DNA of 64,000 bases from Vibrio splendidus. Its GTDB lineage: Bacteria > Pseudomonadota > Gammaproteobacteria > Enterobacterales > Vibrionaceae. The stretch covers positions 1 through 64,000 of the forward strand of contig NZ_AP025509.1 of assembly GCF_024347615.1 (NCBI RefSeq). Reading direction: 5' to 3'. Position numbers and translations under genes: made by a program. Below the pieces are notes generated by a model, which was not told where the DNA came from, ran no database searches, and worked only from the letters and a program-made list of their open reading frames with translations. Below are positions 52,115-61,041 of this stretch, in pieces. Each line of letters begins with the position of its first letter. Position 1 is the stretch's first letter.

Positions 52115-53644
52115 TTACTCACCACACTTCGAGTAACAGCTTGGTTGGCGAGGGCACTCTCCACCTCTGGAGCAGATAAGCCTAGCCTCTGTCTCAATCC
52201 CACGTTCAATCCAATTTATATTTAGAATCTTGGCTATTGTCGTGAGATTTTTCTTGATGTTACGTGGGATTACCACAGAGCCACCATTGTTGACGCATGA
52301 CGCCTTAAGCTGCTCTGCAATATCTCTTGAATTACCGCCTTGAGCATCAATCGCTGGGTTTAAGTCTATACCAGCACACAACACACGATTGTTACCCGCA
52401 GGATCCGTCATATTGATGGATTCACAGCAATAGATTCTTGGCTCATCTCCTACATTTAAAATGGAGATCTGAGCTGAGCTACCCGCCCGAGGTTCTGATA
52501 ATCGACGGAACACTGCCCAATGTTGACATGGATCGGCGACCGTTCTCATATTCCCCCAAGGCAGTGGAATCCCGTTCCCGCGGTATACCGCCTTGAGTTT
52601 CCCCGGCCCATAAGCATCAAAGTAGTGCCAGTGAGGGTAGGGCGATACTACCGTCATTCTACGCATCGCAACAGAGGGGGAAACCCCCGCTCTCTTATGA
52701 ACGTCTATTTCGTAACCAGTGCGGTCTAACAGCTGTCTAAACGGGACTTTCGGGCACAGAAGAGCTCCAGCAAAGAAACTGGATTCAAAGTCTCGCCACG
52801 CTTGCAGAATGTCTTGAGAGTTCAGCTGTGAAGAGCCTGAAACCTGGTTGTCATCCCATGTGTTGTTGTTACCGACCGACAACACACTCTTTAGGCCTTC
52901 TTTGCTATGCAGAATGCAATGGCCGATATAAACCGAGAGATCGTATTTCAGACGAGTGGGGTACTCTTTGAGAATTTCGTTTAAAAAGATCGTACCGGGA
53001 GGCTCAAAGAATGAAGTAACCAGTTGCTTGGCATTGATTCCTAGCTCATCAACCACGTCCTGCGGCGTGCGCGTAACCCAGCGGATGTTAATACCAAGGG
53101 TTCTAGCGATGTCTATCAGGTCTTCTACGCTCAGGTTAAGACGTTTTAGACCAACCTCCTCTGCGGCGCGCTCAAGGTCAGGGAAGTGGTTCTGGTTGCT
53201 TTCTTGGTGTGCCCTAATCAAGAGGTGAGCAAATTGACGGCCAGAGATCCCCGTTTGTGACAGCATTTCAGGAATCGCAATCTGCAGGATGTCGTTGGAG
53301 AAAAGAAAGCTAGGCTCGAGTGCCATGCCACTTATCCCACCACGATTTCCTTTGTCAGGTGCAATGGCTTGTTGTTCTGATTCGTCGTCGAGGAACCACG
53401 TTGGGGTCTTCTGAAAAACCTGCGCAATCACTTCCAGCATGTCGATGCTTGGCACACGCTTTCCACGTTCAATCATTGAAAGGTAAGAAACGGAAGGTGC
53501 GTATTCTGGGTTGATTCGAATACAACGCGCAGACAGATCTTCCATCGTTAAATGGTTACGTTTTCTTAGGTTACGTATTTTCGTACCTAGGAAATGAGAC
53601 TGACGAACTAAACTTTTTGACAAGGCCATATTTGTAAAATTCAC
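52115..53644 (-). CDS. XRE/DUF3612 regulator, short-chain acyl-CoA regulator type
   Basis: A 509-residue regulator. Residues 18-85 are an XRE helix-turn-helix (GTKIRNLRKRNHLTMEDLSARC; VSYLSMIERGKRVPSIDMLEVI). Residues 100-480 match the large domain of the DUF3612/ScfR-RamB group, which control glyoxylate, propionate or acyl-CoA metabolism. The end has a Cys cluster C-x6-C-x4-C-x3-C (LICSRGGECPRQPSCYSKC), suggesting a bound metal or redox switch. Three 14-bp-spaced direct repeats overlap its start, pointing to autoregulation, and the gene is divergent from a malate-synthase-like domain protein. ATG at 53644 is used; 53629 is possible. Confidence 0.85.
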   Translation of the reverse strand: MNFTNMALSKSLVRQSHFLGTKIRNLRKRNHLTMEDLSARCIRINPEYAPSVSYLSMIERGKRVPSIDMLEVIAQVFQKTPTWFLDDESEQQAIAPDKGNRGGISGMALEPSFLFSNDILQIAIPEMLSQTGISGRQFAHLLIRAHQESNQNHFPDLERAAEEVGLKRLNLSVEDLIDIARTLGINIRWVTRTPQDVVDELGINAKQLVTSFFEPPGTIFLNEILKEYPTRLKYDLSVYIGHCILHSKEGLKSVLSVGNNNTWDDNQVSGSSQLNSQDILQAWRDFESSFFAGALLCPKVPFRQLLDRTGYEIDVHKRAGVSPSVAMRRMTVVSPYPHWHYFDAYGPGKLKAVYRGNGIPLPWGNMRTVADPCQHWAVFRRLSEPRAGSSAQISILNVGDEPRIYCCESINMTDPAGNNRVLCAGIDLNPAIDAQGGNSRDIAEQLKASCVNNGGSVVIPRNIKKNLTTIAKILNINWIERGIETEARLICSRGGECPRQPSCYSKCGE

Positions 53645-53668
53645 ATTGTGAAATTTTTGTTGTGAAAT
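53632..53668. promoter_or_regulatory. 14-bp-period direct repeats at the DUF3612 regulator start
   Basis: TTGTAAAAT (53632-53640), TTGTGAAAT (53646-53654) and TTGTGAAAT (53660-53668) are spaced by exactly 14 bp; the first two also form the palindrome TTCACATTGTGAA (53640-53652). They overlap the regulator's start codon and lie about 150 bp before the divergent gene, a likely operator for the XRE domain. Confidence 0.65.
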
Positions 53669-53813
53669 TGTATGTAAAAAAGCGCTAATCTACAAACTAA
53701 GCAATTCACAAAATGACAAATAAGTTAAACGTTAGTTTGGAATAATTGCTCTAGGACACATTTTTGCTGTAGAAATCGGTGGTTATCACCGGGCTAGTCA
53801 AGAGGGAAAGACT

Positions 53814-54410
53814 ATGAATATGCTTACATTCGATAAAACAGAAATCCAAAAACAATCAAAACCATTTATCGCTGAAGCTGTCTTTGCCGTGGAGACAATC
53901 AGTGCCAACCAGCAAACAGAGAAGCAAGTGAAAGCAAAACAGCTGCTTGATCGACTGTTCCCATTAGAGAATGGTTCACATCAAGACGTAACCAGCTACG
54001 TAGTTGATTACCGCCATATCATGGCTTACTTTAAAGATGGTCAGCACAGCGGCCTAAAGCACCCTAAACAGTTTGTAGCGTACATGGGTGAGAAGAATGA
54101 CCCAGACTCTATCTTGTTCCGAGACGGCAGTGGCAGTCACTTAGAAGTGATGTTTGGATGTCATAAAGGGACGGGGTGTATTGAATTGGTAGAGATCGAT
54201 GATATTCAGTTAGAATCATGTACCACGTTCGGTCAATCGCCAGTGGAAGCAACCACCACAATGCGCGAAGAGACCATTGCAGCAATGCGCCACTGGATCA
54301 GTTTGATTCAAGGTGATGCAAAGGGCAAACCAAAGGCATGCAGCGAAGATAAAGAGTTTAGAGCAAAGAGTGGTGAAGATTACTGCCTGAATTACTGCTA
54401 CCAACTTTAG
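53814..54410 (+). CDS. Stand-alone malate synthase G-like inserted domain
   Basis: A 198-residue protein. Residues 47-125 match, by memory alignment, the inserted alpha/beta domain of malate synthase G: LFPLENGSHQDV here versus LPLENGSYQDV in E. coli, then LKHPKQFVAYMGEKNDPDSILF, GSHLEVMF, IDDIQLES and a final helix HWISLIQGDAKGK versus RNLLGLMQGTLQEK. The TIM-barrel with all catalytic residues (Arg338, Glu427, Asp455, Asp631 in E. coli numbering) is missing, so malate synthase activity is impossible. The end has CSEDKEF and YCLNYC. It is divergent from a DUF3612 regulator and so likely controlled by it; role unknown. Confidence 0.75.
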   Translation: MNMLTFDKTEIQKQSKPFIAEAVFAVETISANQQTEKQVKAKQLLDRLFPLENGSHQDVTSYVVDYRHIMAYFKDGQHSGLKHPKQFVAYMGEKNDPDSILFRDGSGSHLEVMFGCHKGTGCIELVEIDDIQLESCTTFGQSPVEATTTMREETIAAMRHWISLIQGDAKGKPKACSEDKEFRAKSGEDYCLNYCYQL

Positions 54411-54483
54411 TCGCATGAGATAAGGTTTGGAACGCTGAAGGGTTTGAACCCAGTAAGTACTAAGCCGATACACATAGCCAACG

Positions 54484-54529
54484 AAAAAGCCCCAAAGATT
54501 AACGTACTAGTTAGTCTTTGGGGCTTTTT
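54484..54529. terminator. Strong bidirectional terminator
   Basis: AAAAAGCCCCAAAGA (54484-54498) and TCTTTGGGGCTTTTT (54515-54529) are perfect 15-bp complements with a 16-base loop. Confidence 0.92.
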
Positions 54530-54596
54530 ATTGTTTTTTAAATGTATATCAATTCGCGTTCACGGGTTCTCATTGAGCAGAACCAGCGGTGAAACC

Positions 54597-55613
54597 TTAA
54601 AGAGGCATGACTCGGTTGCGGCCAAGTGATTTCGCTTCGTAAAGTAGCTTATCAGCTCGTTCGATCAGTGATTGCGCCGACTCACCGGGCTCAAGTTCAG
54701 CGACACCAAACGATGCGGTGATACTGCCGACTTGTTGACCACTGCGACGATCCTTAATAGACAGCTTTTCTAGAGAACGTCGATTAGTATCAGCGAGCTG
54801 ACGAGCAATACGCAAAGACTTGTTTGGCACGATGAGTGCGAACTCTTCACCACCAAATCGATACGCAGAAATACCTTCACGGCAACTTAACTTCAGCTTG
54901 CGAGCTATCCCTTTAAGAACCATATCGCCAAACAAGTGGCCATAGGTGTCATTGAAATTTTTAAAATGATCGATGTCGAGAAGAATCAAACACAAAGATT
55001 CTTTCGCTTCACACAAGGTTTCTATATCACGATCGAAAGAGCGACGGTTATAGAGTGTCGTTGTACTGTCAAAGAGCGCATCTTTCTGCACTTCTACCAA
55101 TTGGGTTTTAAGCTTGGAAATTTCTGATGTAGCAGAGTGCAGCTGAGAATTCAGAAACTGAGTAGAGTGACGAATATGACGAGACTCAGAAACCAACTGA
55201 CGAACCAACGACATGACTTCGTCGATCGATAAACTTTCATTATCAACACGAGCCAAATCCTCGAAGCTTTGATCGATCATGTCGGAGAAAGCTGAGGTAT
55301 CGGTGAGAGTATCATTCATTGAATTCGAAACTTCTGAAACTAACAGTTCTAGGTTAGCGCGAAGATCGTTGATATTGGTTTCAGATTTGCTCGCAACGTA
55401 ATTGTTGTAAAGCTGCTCACCAACGGCTGGAGGACAAATGCCGTAGTGTTCTAAAACACCATCCATGTCTTTAGTTAGCTGCGGGATAGCATTATCGACA
55501 TAGGTGTACCAAAGTGCGTAATTTGCAGGTGTGGTAGACACTCTGTTCTTCATCATAAGAGGTACCGCTTTTTTTAGATTAGCGGTGGATTTCTGGAATT
55601 CGTCTTTTTTCAT
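54597..55613 (-). CDS. Diguanylate cyclase, cytoplasmic
   Basis: About 338 residues: an all-helical N-terminal region (1-150, with ANYALWYTYVDNAIPQL near 30, a pattern seen in several Vibrio GGDEF proteins) and a coiled coil near 130-165, then GGDEF from 175 with the intact motif RFGGEEFALIVPN near 258 and an upstream RxxD-like LKLSCREGI without clear I-site. It synthesises c-di-GMP. ATG at 55613 is used; a TTG at 55634 is in frame. No membrane helices. The 380 bp upstream to the cold-shock gene hold only that gene's terminator. Confidence 0.9.
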   Translation of the reverse strand: MKKDEFQKSTANLKKAVPLMMKNRVSTTPANYALWYTYVDNAIPQLTKDMDGVLEHYGICPPAVGEQLYNNYVASKSETNINDLRANLELLVSEVSNSMNDTLTDTSAFSDMIDQSFEDLARVDNESLSIDEVMSLVRQLVSESRHIRHSTQFLNSQLHSATSEISKLKTQLVEVQKDALFDSTTTLYNRRSFDRDIETLCEAKESLCLILLDIDHFKNFNDTYGHLFGDMVLKGIARKLKLSCREGISAYRFGGEEFALIVPNKSLRIARQLADTNRRSLEKLSIKDRRSGQQVGSITASFGVAELEPGESAQSLIERADKLLYEAKSLGRNRVMPL

Positions 55614-55960
55614 TATTTTTACTGCAGATACCAAACTAACTCAAGCCACTTGTGGACAAGGTTAGCGGATTTCGGAGGTCTTTGCTTTAAAAATTATATG
55701 ATTAATAGATGAGGATTGGATAAATAACTCATTTTTATTATGAATATCGATTGCGTATTCATAAATGGTGTCTAATGGATTGTTCTTTAACCATATTTTT
55801 GGTTATTCACTATGGAACATAAGTTGAGTTTTGTATTAAAACCTTAGTTCGGGAGAGCACTGTGATCTCAGAATCGATTGGAGAAGTAACTCGATTGAAG
55901 AAGTGACCCAGAAATTTGAATCGAGAGAGGGAAAGGATGAAAACATTTATGAGCAGATAC

Positions 55961-55991
55961 AAAAAAGCGCCGATAAAAATCAGCGCTTTAA
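55961..55991 (-). terminator. Terminator of the cold-shock gene
   Basis: AAAGCGC (55964-55970) and GCGCTTT (55983-55989) with inner GAT/ATC pairs; on the minus strand six T follow (55966-55961). Confidence 0.8.
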
Positions 55992-56014
55992 AATTCTTTT
56001 TAGCTAAAAGCTAA

Positions 56015-56227
56015 TTATTGAGCAACAACGTTTGCTGCTTGTAGGCCTTTTTGACCGTTTTCAACTTCGAAAGAAACCTTTTGGCCTTCTTTCAGAGTTT
56101 TGAAACCTTCTGAAGCGATTGCACGGAAGTGTACGAATACGTCAGCACCGCCGTTGTCTTGAGAAATGAAACCGAAACCTTTCTCTTCGTTAAACCATTT
56201 TACAGTGCCAGTATTTGTGTTAGACAT
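56015..56227 (-). CDS. CspA-family cold-shock protein
   Basis: A 70-residue OB-fold RNA chaperone: [22 protein letters not shown] contains RNP1 (KGFGFI) and VFVHFRAI contains RNP2. MSNTNTG start at ATG 56227 with AAGGGAC upstream is preferred to ATG 56245. The long region before it (56228-56400) is compatible with the structured 5' leader typical of cold-inducible csp genes, though I see no clear cold box. Likely melts RNA structures at low temperature. Confidence 0.95.
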   Translation of the reverse strand: MSNTNTGTVKWFNEEKGFGFISQDNGGADVFVHFRAIASEGFKTLKEGQKVSFEVENGQKGLQAANVVAQ

Positions 56228-56542
56228 AATTTGTCCCTTATTCATAAATTTTCTAAATTGTTGATTGCATTACTGCAATGCGCTGATAATTGAATTATTT
56301 AATGTTGCTAAGAAATAAGGAAAAACTACTTACAAAAACGGGTAACGATTTTACATGTCATTTTTTACTATTCATCTAACTTAAATAACTCCGGCTAACA
56401 GAGCGAGTGCATGTTAACACAGTCTTTCCGGTTGTACACTCATTGATTGAGAAATCAGCAAGTTTTTTTGTCATGTTGTGCTCGTTAACAAAACCACCTG
56501 AAATAGCTGATAGTTTTATAAAATCACACACCGTGACAAAGT

Positions 56543-56567
56543 AAAAAGGAAGCCTAAGCCTCCTTTT
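56543..56567. terminator. Terminator of codBA
   Basis: On the minus strand GGAGGC, loop TTAG, GCTTCC (one G-U pair) followed by TTTTT; the plus strand also ends in TTTT. Lies 20 bp after the codA stop. Confidence 0.75.
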
Positions 56568-56587
56568 CATCATTAGTATAGACGATA

Positions 56588-57865
56588 TTATCGTTTGAAG
56601 TTGATATCTTCAGTTTTATCTAAATTAATTTTTGTTTTCGCTGGTTGAGTCTCTGCGATTACCTTGCCGTGGCGGATAGAGTACTGCACTGGTACTTGGC
56701 GGCGCACGGCATCAAAGCCATCGTCAGCAGGAAGAATTAGCAGGCTTCCTGGCTTACCTTCCTCAATACCGTAGTTGTCTTGGATGTTCAATGTGCGAGC
56801 TGAGTTCTTGCTGATTAAATCAAGAGAGGTGTTGATTTGGTCGTAGCCCATAACTTGTGTTATGTGCAGTCCCATGTGCAGAACTTGAAGCATATTCGCT
56901 GTACCCAGCGGGTACCATGGGTCAAACACATCATCATGGCCGAAACACACATTGATGTTAGCCGCTAACATCTCTTTAACACGAGTCACACCACGACGTT
57001 TCGGGTAGTCGTCGAAACGGCCTTGTAAGTGGATGTTCACTAACGGGTTTGCCACGAAGTTAATGCCAGACATCTTTAATAGACGGAATAGGCGAGATGC
57101 GTAAGCACCATTGTAAGAACCCATTGCTGTAGTATGGCTTGCCGTTACCTTATCACCCATGTCGAATTTATGAGCAAGGGCTGCCAGTGTTTCAACGAAG
57201 CGAGATTGCTCATCATCGATTTCATCACAGTGAACGTCGATCAAGCAGTCGTACTTGCGTGCAAGATCGAACGCATAGTGCAGAGATTCAATACCGTACT
57301 CACGAGTGAATTCGAAGTGAGGGATAGCACCAATAACGTCAGCGCCGATCTTCACAGCTTCTTCAAGCAATTCTTTGCCGTTAGGGTATGAAAGAATGCC
57401 TTCCTGAGGGAATGCAACGATCTGGATGTCGACCCACTCTTTCATCTCTTCACGAACTTCAACCATCGCTCGTAACGCAACTAACGTCGGATCCGATACA
57501 TCAACGTGAGTACGCACGTGTTGAACACCGTTAGCAATCTGCCATTTCAGTGTTTGTTTCGCACGAGACTTTACGTCTTCAATTGATAACAATTCTTTAC
57601 GCTCAGCCCAACGCTCAATACCTTCAAACAAAGTACCAGAGATGTTCCAGTTAGGTTCGCCAGCCGTTTGCGTAGTATCTAGGTGAATATGCGGTTCACA
57701 GAAAGGAGAAACTGCAATGCCACCTTCAGCATCAAGGATGTCACCTTGATGATTGATTGGCGCGTCATTATCGAGAATGCGAGAAAATTGACCATTTTCA
57801 ATCAGGATTTGTTTCAAGCCGTCTTGGTCTTGAAGCTTCGCGTTCTTGATTAATAAGGTTGTCAT
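56588..57865 (-). CDS. codA: Cytosine deaminase
   Basis: A 425-residue amidohydrolase that converts cytosine to uracil and ammonia (pyrimidine salvage). Extended identity with E. coli CodA is visible: [17 protein letters not shown] near residue 60 (metal-binding HxH), [28 protein letters not shown] near 213 (metal His and catalytic Glu), SHTTAMG, and [15 protein letters not shown] near 309 (catalytic Asp). Second gene of codBA, nine bp after codB. Confidence 0.96.
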   Translation of the reverse strand: MTTLLIKNAKLQDQDGLKQILIENGQFSRILDNDAPINHQGDILDAEGGIAVSPFCEPHIHLDTTQTAGEPNWNISGTLFEGIERWAERKELLSIEDVKSRAKQTLKWQIANGVQHVRTHVDVSDPTLVALRAMVEVREEMKEWVDIQIVAFPQEGILSYPNGKELLEEAVKIGADVIGAIPHFEFTREYGIESLHYAFDLARKYDCLIDVHCDEIDDEQSRFVETLAALAHKFDMGDKVTASHTTAMGSYNGAYASRLFRLLKMSGINFVANPLVNIHLQGRFDDYPKRRGVTRVKEMLAANINVCFGHDDVFDPWYPLGTANMLQVLHMGLHITQVMGYDQINTSLDLISKNSARTLNIQDNYGIEEGKPGSLLILPADDGFDAVRRQVPVQYSIRHGKVIAETQPAKTKINLDKTEDINFKR

Positions 57866-57874
57866 AGTGTGTCC

Positions 57875-59113
57875 TTAAGCGGCCTGAGATTTCAGAGCGT
57901 TTTTATTCAATAGAGGGTTAAGCACGAGGTAACTGATTGCACCACCAAACACGGCATTCAAAGGAACGATGCCAGGAAGGAAGTGACCGGCGGCTACGCC
58001 TGTTGCTACCGCGATAATGCCAGCCCAGTTAACGGTTTGGAACTCTGCTTTTGCAAAATCTTTGTAACGTTTACGGTTCGCAAAGAAGTCGGCGATGATT
58101 ACGCCACCAATGGGTGGAATTGCCAGCGAAAGGAAGGTTAACCAGCCGACGAAGTTGTTGTACAACCAAAGCGCGAAAATCGTACCTACGATACCGTTAA
58201 TGATAGACATTGTAGTACTTGAGCGACCTGTGATGTTAGATAAACCAAGACCTGACGCATAAAGTGCGTTTTCATTGGTTGTCCAGATGTTCAAGCCTAG
58301 AACGATGATGGCTGGAAGAAGTAGTCCTTGTGCAATCATCACATCTGATATGTCAGAGAGACCCGTCGCTGCTGCACCTGCCGCGCCGAAGATAAACATC
58401 AGTGAGTTACCGATGAAGAATGCGACCATGGTAATTAACACTGCGCTCGCTGGCTTTTTACCAAAGCGAACGAAATCGGCAGTTAACGTACCCGCACTCA
58501 CGAATGAACCGACAACCATTGCTAACGCCATTGAGAAGTCCATTGGTGTTTCCGGCTCAATCAGTTGTAGCTGTTCTAGCCCGCCAACACTGTCTACCGC
58601 AGTCAGTACTGAGTAACCACCCAGAATTGCAATGGCAGGAACCGCAATCGCTGAAAGCACCATGAGTGCTTTAATACCGAAGTACACCGTACCTGTCATC
58701 AACAAGCCTGATACAACAATTAAGGTGTTGGTATCAATGCCCGTGGCTTTCTGAACTGGAATGGCAAACATTGCCACGCCCACACCAAACCAACCGACTT
58801 GTGTACCACCAAGTAGAGCAGAAGGAAGCCATGAGCCTTTAGTACCGAAAGAGAAACGAGCAAGGAGGTGAGTAGAAAGGCCAGTAGATGAGCCGATGTA
58901 GCCAAGAAAAGAAGTGTAAATACCGAGAATTAGGTTACCGATGAGTACGGCGAGGAAGAAATCGTTGAATGAAAGACCTGTCCCGAGTGAACCACCTGTC
59001 CACATACTTGCAGAGAAGAAAGTGAGTCCAAGCATTACCATGGTGAGTGAAGCGACTCCTTTCCTAGCCGATGTAGGAACCGGCCCAAGACTGTAGTTAT
59101 TATCAGCAGCCAT
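57875..59113 (-). CDS. codB: Cytosine permease
   Basis: A 412-residue NCS1-family transporter with 12 helices, starting NYSLGPVPTSARKGVASLTMVMLGLTFFSASMW as in E. coli CodB; GGTQVGWFGVGVAMFA near 102, TADFVRFGKKPASA near 208, and NIWTTNENALYASGLGLSN near 276 are family signatures for cytosine recognition. It imports cytosine with protons for CodA. A PurR-like box lies about 50 bp upstream, as in E. coli codBA. Confidence 0.95.
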   Translation of the reverse strand: MAADNNYSLGPVPTSARKGVASLTMVMLGLTFFSASMWTGGSLGTGLSFNDFFLAVLIGNLILGIYTSFLGYIGSSTGLSTHLLARFSFGTKGSWLPSALLGGTQVGWFGVGVAMFAIPVQKATGIDTNTLIVVSGLLMTGTVYFGIKALMVLSAIAVPAIAILGGYSVLTAVDSVGGLEQLQLIEPETPMDFSMALAMVVGSFVSAGTLTADFVRFGKKPASAVLITMVAFFIGNSLMFIFGAAGAAATGLSDISDVMIAQGLLLPAIIVLGLNIWTTNENALYASGLGLSNITGRSSTTMSIINGIVGTIFALWLYNNFVGWLTFLSLAIPPIGGVIIADFFANRKRYKDFAKAEFQTVNWAGIIAVATGVAAGHFLPGIVPLNAVFGGAISYLVLNPLLNKNALKSQAA

Positions 59114-59163
59114 TTTTTACCTCCGCAAATGATCAAAATTAAATTTAACGGTCGCCGTATTGC

Positions 59164-59179
59164 AGGCAAACGTGCGCAT
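59164..59179 (-). promoter_or_regulatory. PurR-like operator of codBA
   Basis: AGGCAAACGTGCGCAT resembles the PurR consensus ACGCAAACGTTTGCGT at 12 of 16 positions and sits 51-66 bp before codB; a second weaker candidate (AAAACGTTTCC) is at 59306-59316. E. coli codBA is PurR-regulated. The 310 bp from codB to the qrr terminator hold no other gene. Confidence 0.6.
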
Positions 59180-59425
59180 TATGGTGATATAAATCACGTA
59201 GTCAATGCTAATTTTGTCAATAAAAGCGGTATGGAATCAGTTATTGAACTAAAAGCAATATAAAACATAAGGTTATGTTTTGTATTTTTTTAATTAAAAT
59301 AAATAGAAAACGTTTCCTATAACGCATCAGGTATCTGTTGTTCATAGTTGGCTATGAATGTTGATTATTATATTTATGAATGGGTGTCTGTATATTGGGC
59401 GGGCGTTGTTTCTTAAATGACAGGC

Positions 59426-59534
59426 AAAAAAATGGCCAATCGCAATATTCGCAATTGGCCTATATATATCGTGAACAACAAAGGTTCACTAACAACGTCA
59501 GTTGGCTAGGTGACCCTCGGCTTAAGAAGGGTCA
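59426..59534 (-). ncRNA. qrr: Quorum-regulatory small RNA Qrr (second copy)
   Basis: About 109 bases on the minus strand. Begins TTGACCCTTCTTAAGCC, forms the same 5' hairpin, carries the Qrr core CTAGCCAACTGACGTTGTTA identical to the first copy, then GTTCAC and a terminator of GGCCAATTGCG/CGATTGGCC type followed by seven T (59432-59426). The copies differ mainly between the core and the terminator. Same role as the first Qrr; more than one copy per genome is normal in Vibrio. Confidence 0.96.
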
Positions 59535-59545
59535 ATGTATACATT

Positions 59546-59669
59546 GCAGTTAGTGTGCCAACTTTTAAAACGACGTAAAACGGGTGTTTTATAGCAATTT
59601 GGTGCGTATTTAAGCTAAGTTTTCGCGTTTTAAAATTATAAATTCGCAAAACAAAAATGCATTATGCAA
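59546..59669 (-). promoter_or_regulatory. Sigma-54 promoter and LuxO site of the second qrr
   Basis: On the minus strand TTGGCACACTAACTGCA has GG at 59559-59558 and GC at 59547-59546 with ten bases between, predicting a start near 59534. Upstream, TTGCATAATGCAT (59669-59657) fits LuxO consensus except the last base. Confidence 0.85.
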
Positions 59670-59756
59670 ATGTGGATGGGTTGTCTAAGCTGTGTAATAG
59701 GAACTATTTTGTATTTTATGCCGACAGCTAGTACTAACTCGTCTTTGTTCTTCCCC

Positions 59757-59793
59757 AAAAAAAGCCAGCATGCTTTAAGGGCATACTGGCTTT
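59757..59793 (-). terminator. Terminator of the HlyD-type gene
   Basis: GCCAGCATGC (59765-59774) and GCATACTGGC (59782-59791) pair with one mismatch; on the minus strand eight T follow. Confidence 0.85.
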
Positions 59794-59817
59794 GTATTGA
59801 TTTACTTGTTACTTAAG

Positions 59818-61041
59818 TTAGATTGAGTAAAAGAAGTACAACTGAGATTTCATTCGAATGATAATCCCGCGTATTACGTCTAGGAAGCCCATAAAGCCAA
59901 TTGGCTTCTCACCGCTTACCCAAGCTAGTCCAACGGAGCCGACAGGAATATCGTAACCTTCCGTTTCGTCAATTTTTAAGCGGACAAAGTGGTGTTTGTT
60001 TTGGAGGTTTCTGCCTGTGGTAACGCGAACCTGTTCATCAATACCTAATAAGCTAGCTTGTGCTTCACCCGTCGCTTCAACAATGCCTTCTACGGTTGCA
60101 GAGAATATTTTCCCCGGGTATACCGCGGTCGAAAATTCTGCTGGTTGACCCACCTTAACATTGCGAATCGCTTGGTGATTGACTCGCATCAATACGTACT
60201 TCTCTTCGGTATACATCTGGATACGAGGCATCATTGAAACGCGTTGACCCTCACGAAGGATAAAGTTCGTTACAAAGCCGTCAGTCGGTGCCGTGACTTT
60301 GGTACTGTTCAAGTCCCATTGTGCTTGTGCCAATGTTGCTTTTGCTGAATCGACCTCAGTCTGCTTCTTGCTTACATTGGTTTCAGCTTTGTGGATGTTT
60401 AATTTCGCATTCTCGGCATCGACTTCTTTCTTGCTAAGCTGAGATTCCAATGTGGTAACGTTATACGTCGCTAAGTCTACCTTTGCTGTTTGTTGGTCGA
60501 TGTCAGTTTCTGTAATCGTATGTTCTACGACACTGTTTTGTTTCTGGTAACGGTCAAGGGTCTTAGATTGCAACACTAGATCTGTCTTTGCTGACTCTAT
60601 CTGTGTAATAGATGTTTTGATGTCTTCTAGCGCCGACTGATAGCTAATTTTAGCAATGCTGACTTCTTGGCGAGCGGTATCTAAAGCGACTTTTGTTGAC
60701 TCAAGTTGAACGCCTGCTTTGTCTCTCGCAATCACATACTTAGTGTCATCAATTTCGTAAAGAAGTTGCCCTTCAACCACATCTTGGTTTGGGCTGATGT
60801 GAACCTTTGTGGTTTTTCCTGTGACCGCTGTTGAGTCCGGACGTAATTGAATATGTGGAGACTGGACAACCGATCCTCCAGATAAGTCCATCGGAGTAAA
60901 GTTGATTAACCCAACCCATACGAACATCAACCAAGATGTACCACCTAAGTAAGCAAACGCTTTGGTGCCTTTATTCCAAGGCATACCGACCAGTCTCAGT
61001 AAATAAATGAACAGTGCCCAAATAGCTAAACCTTCTAACAT
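59818..61041 (-). CDS. HlyD-family membrane-fusion protein (YiaV/YibH-like)
   Basis: A 407-residue inner-membrane adaptor with two N-terminal hydrophobic segments (LAIWALFIYLLRLVGM; TSWLMFVWVGLINF). Lipoyl halves TGKTTKVHISPNQDVVEGQLLYEID near 75 and STKVTAPTDGFVTNFILREGQRVS near 248, with a long alpha-hairpin between (ALEDIKTSITQIESAK; ETNVSKKQTEVDSAK). In E. coli the YiaV and YibH proteins have this form and always follow a DUF3302 protein, exactly as here (seven-base overlap). Substrate unknown; the cognate exporter is not in this window. Confidence 0.88.
   Translation of the reverse strand: MLEGLAIWALFIYLLRLVGMPWNKGTKAFAYLGGTSWLMFVWVGLINFTPMDLSGGSVVQSPHIQLRPDSTAVTGKTTKVHISPNQDVVEGQLLYEIDDTKYVIARDKAGVQLESTKVALDTARQEVSIAKISYQSALEDIKTSITQIESAKTDLVLQSKTLDRYQKQNSVVEHTITETDIDQQTAKVDLATYNVTTLESQLSKKEVDAENAKLNIHKAETNVSKKQTEVDSAKATLAQAQWDLNSTKVTAPTDGFVTNFILREGQRVSMMPRIQMYTEEKYVLMRVNHQAIRNVKVGQPAEFSTAVYPGKIFSATVEGIVEATGEAQASLLGIDEQVRVTTGRNLQNKHHFVRLKIDETEGYDIPVGSVGLAWVSGEKPIGFMGFLDVIRGIIIRMKSQLYFFYSI

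Noticed and set aside
53814..54410. A truncated malate synthase pseudogene
   Set aside because: The frame is clean, starts after a normal leader, ends with its own Cys-rich tail and terminator, and no barrel remnants follow; treated as a real gene.
51855..59669. A composite transposon bounded by inverted repeats
   Set aside because: The inverted similarity is explained by two qrr genes; no transposase, no target duplication seen.
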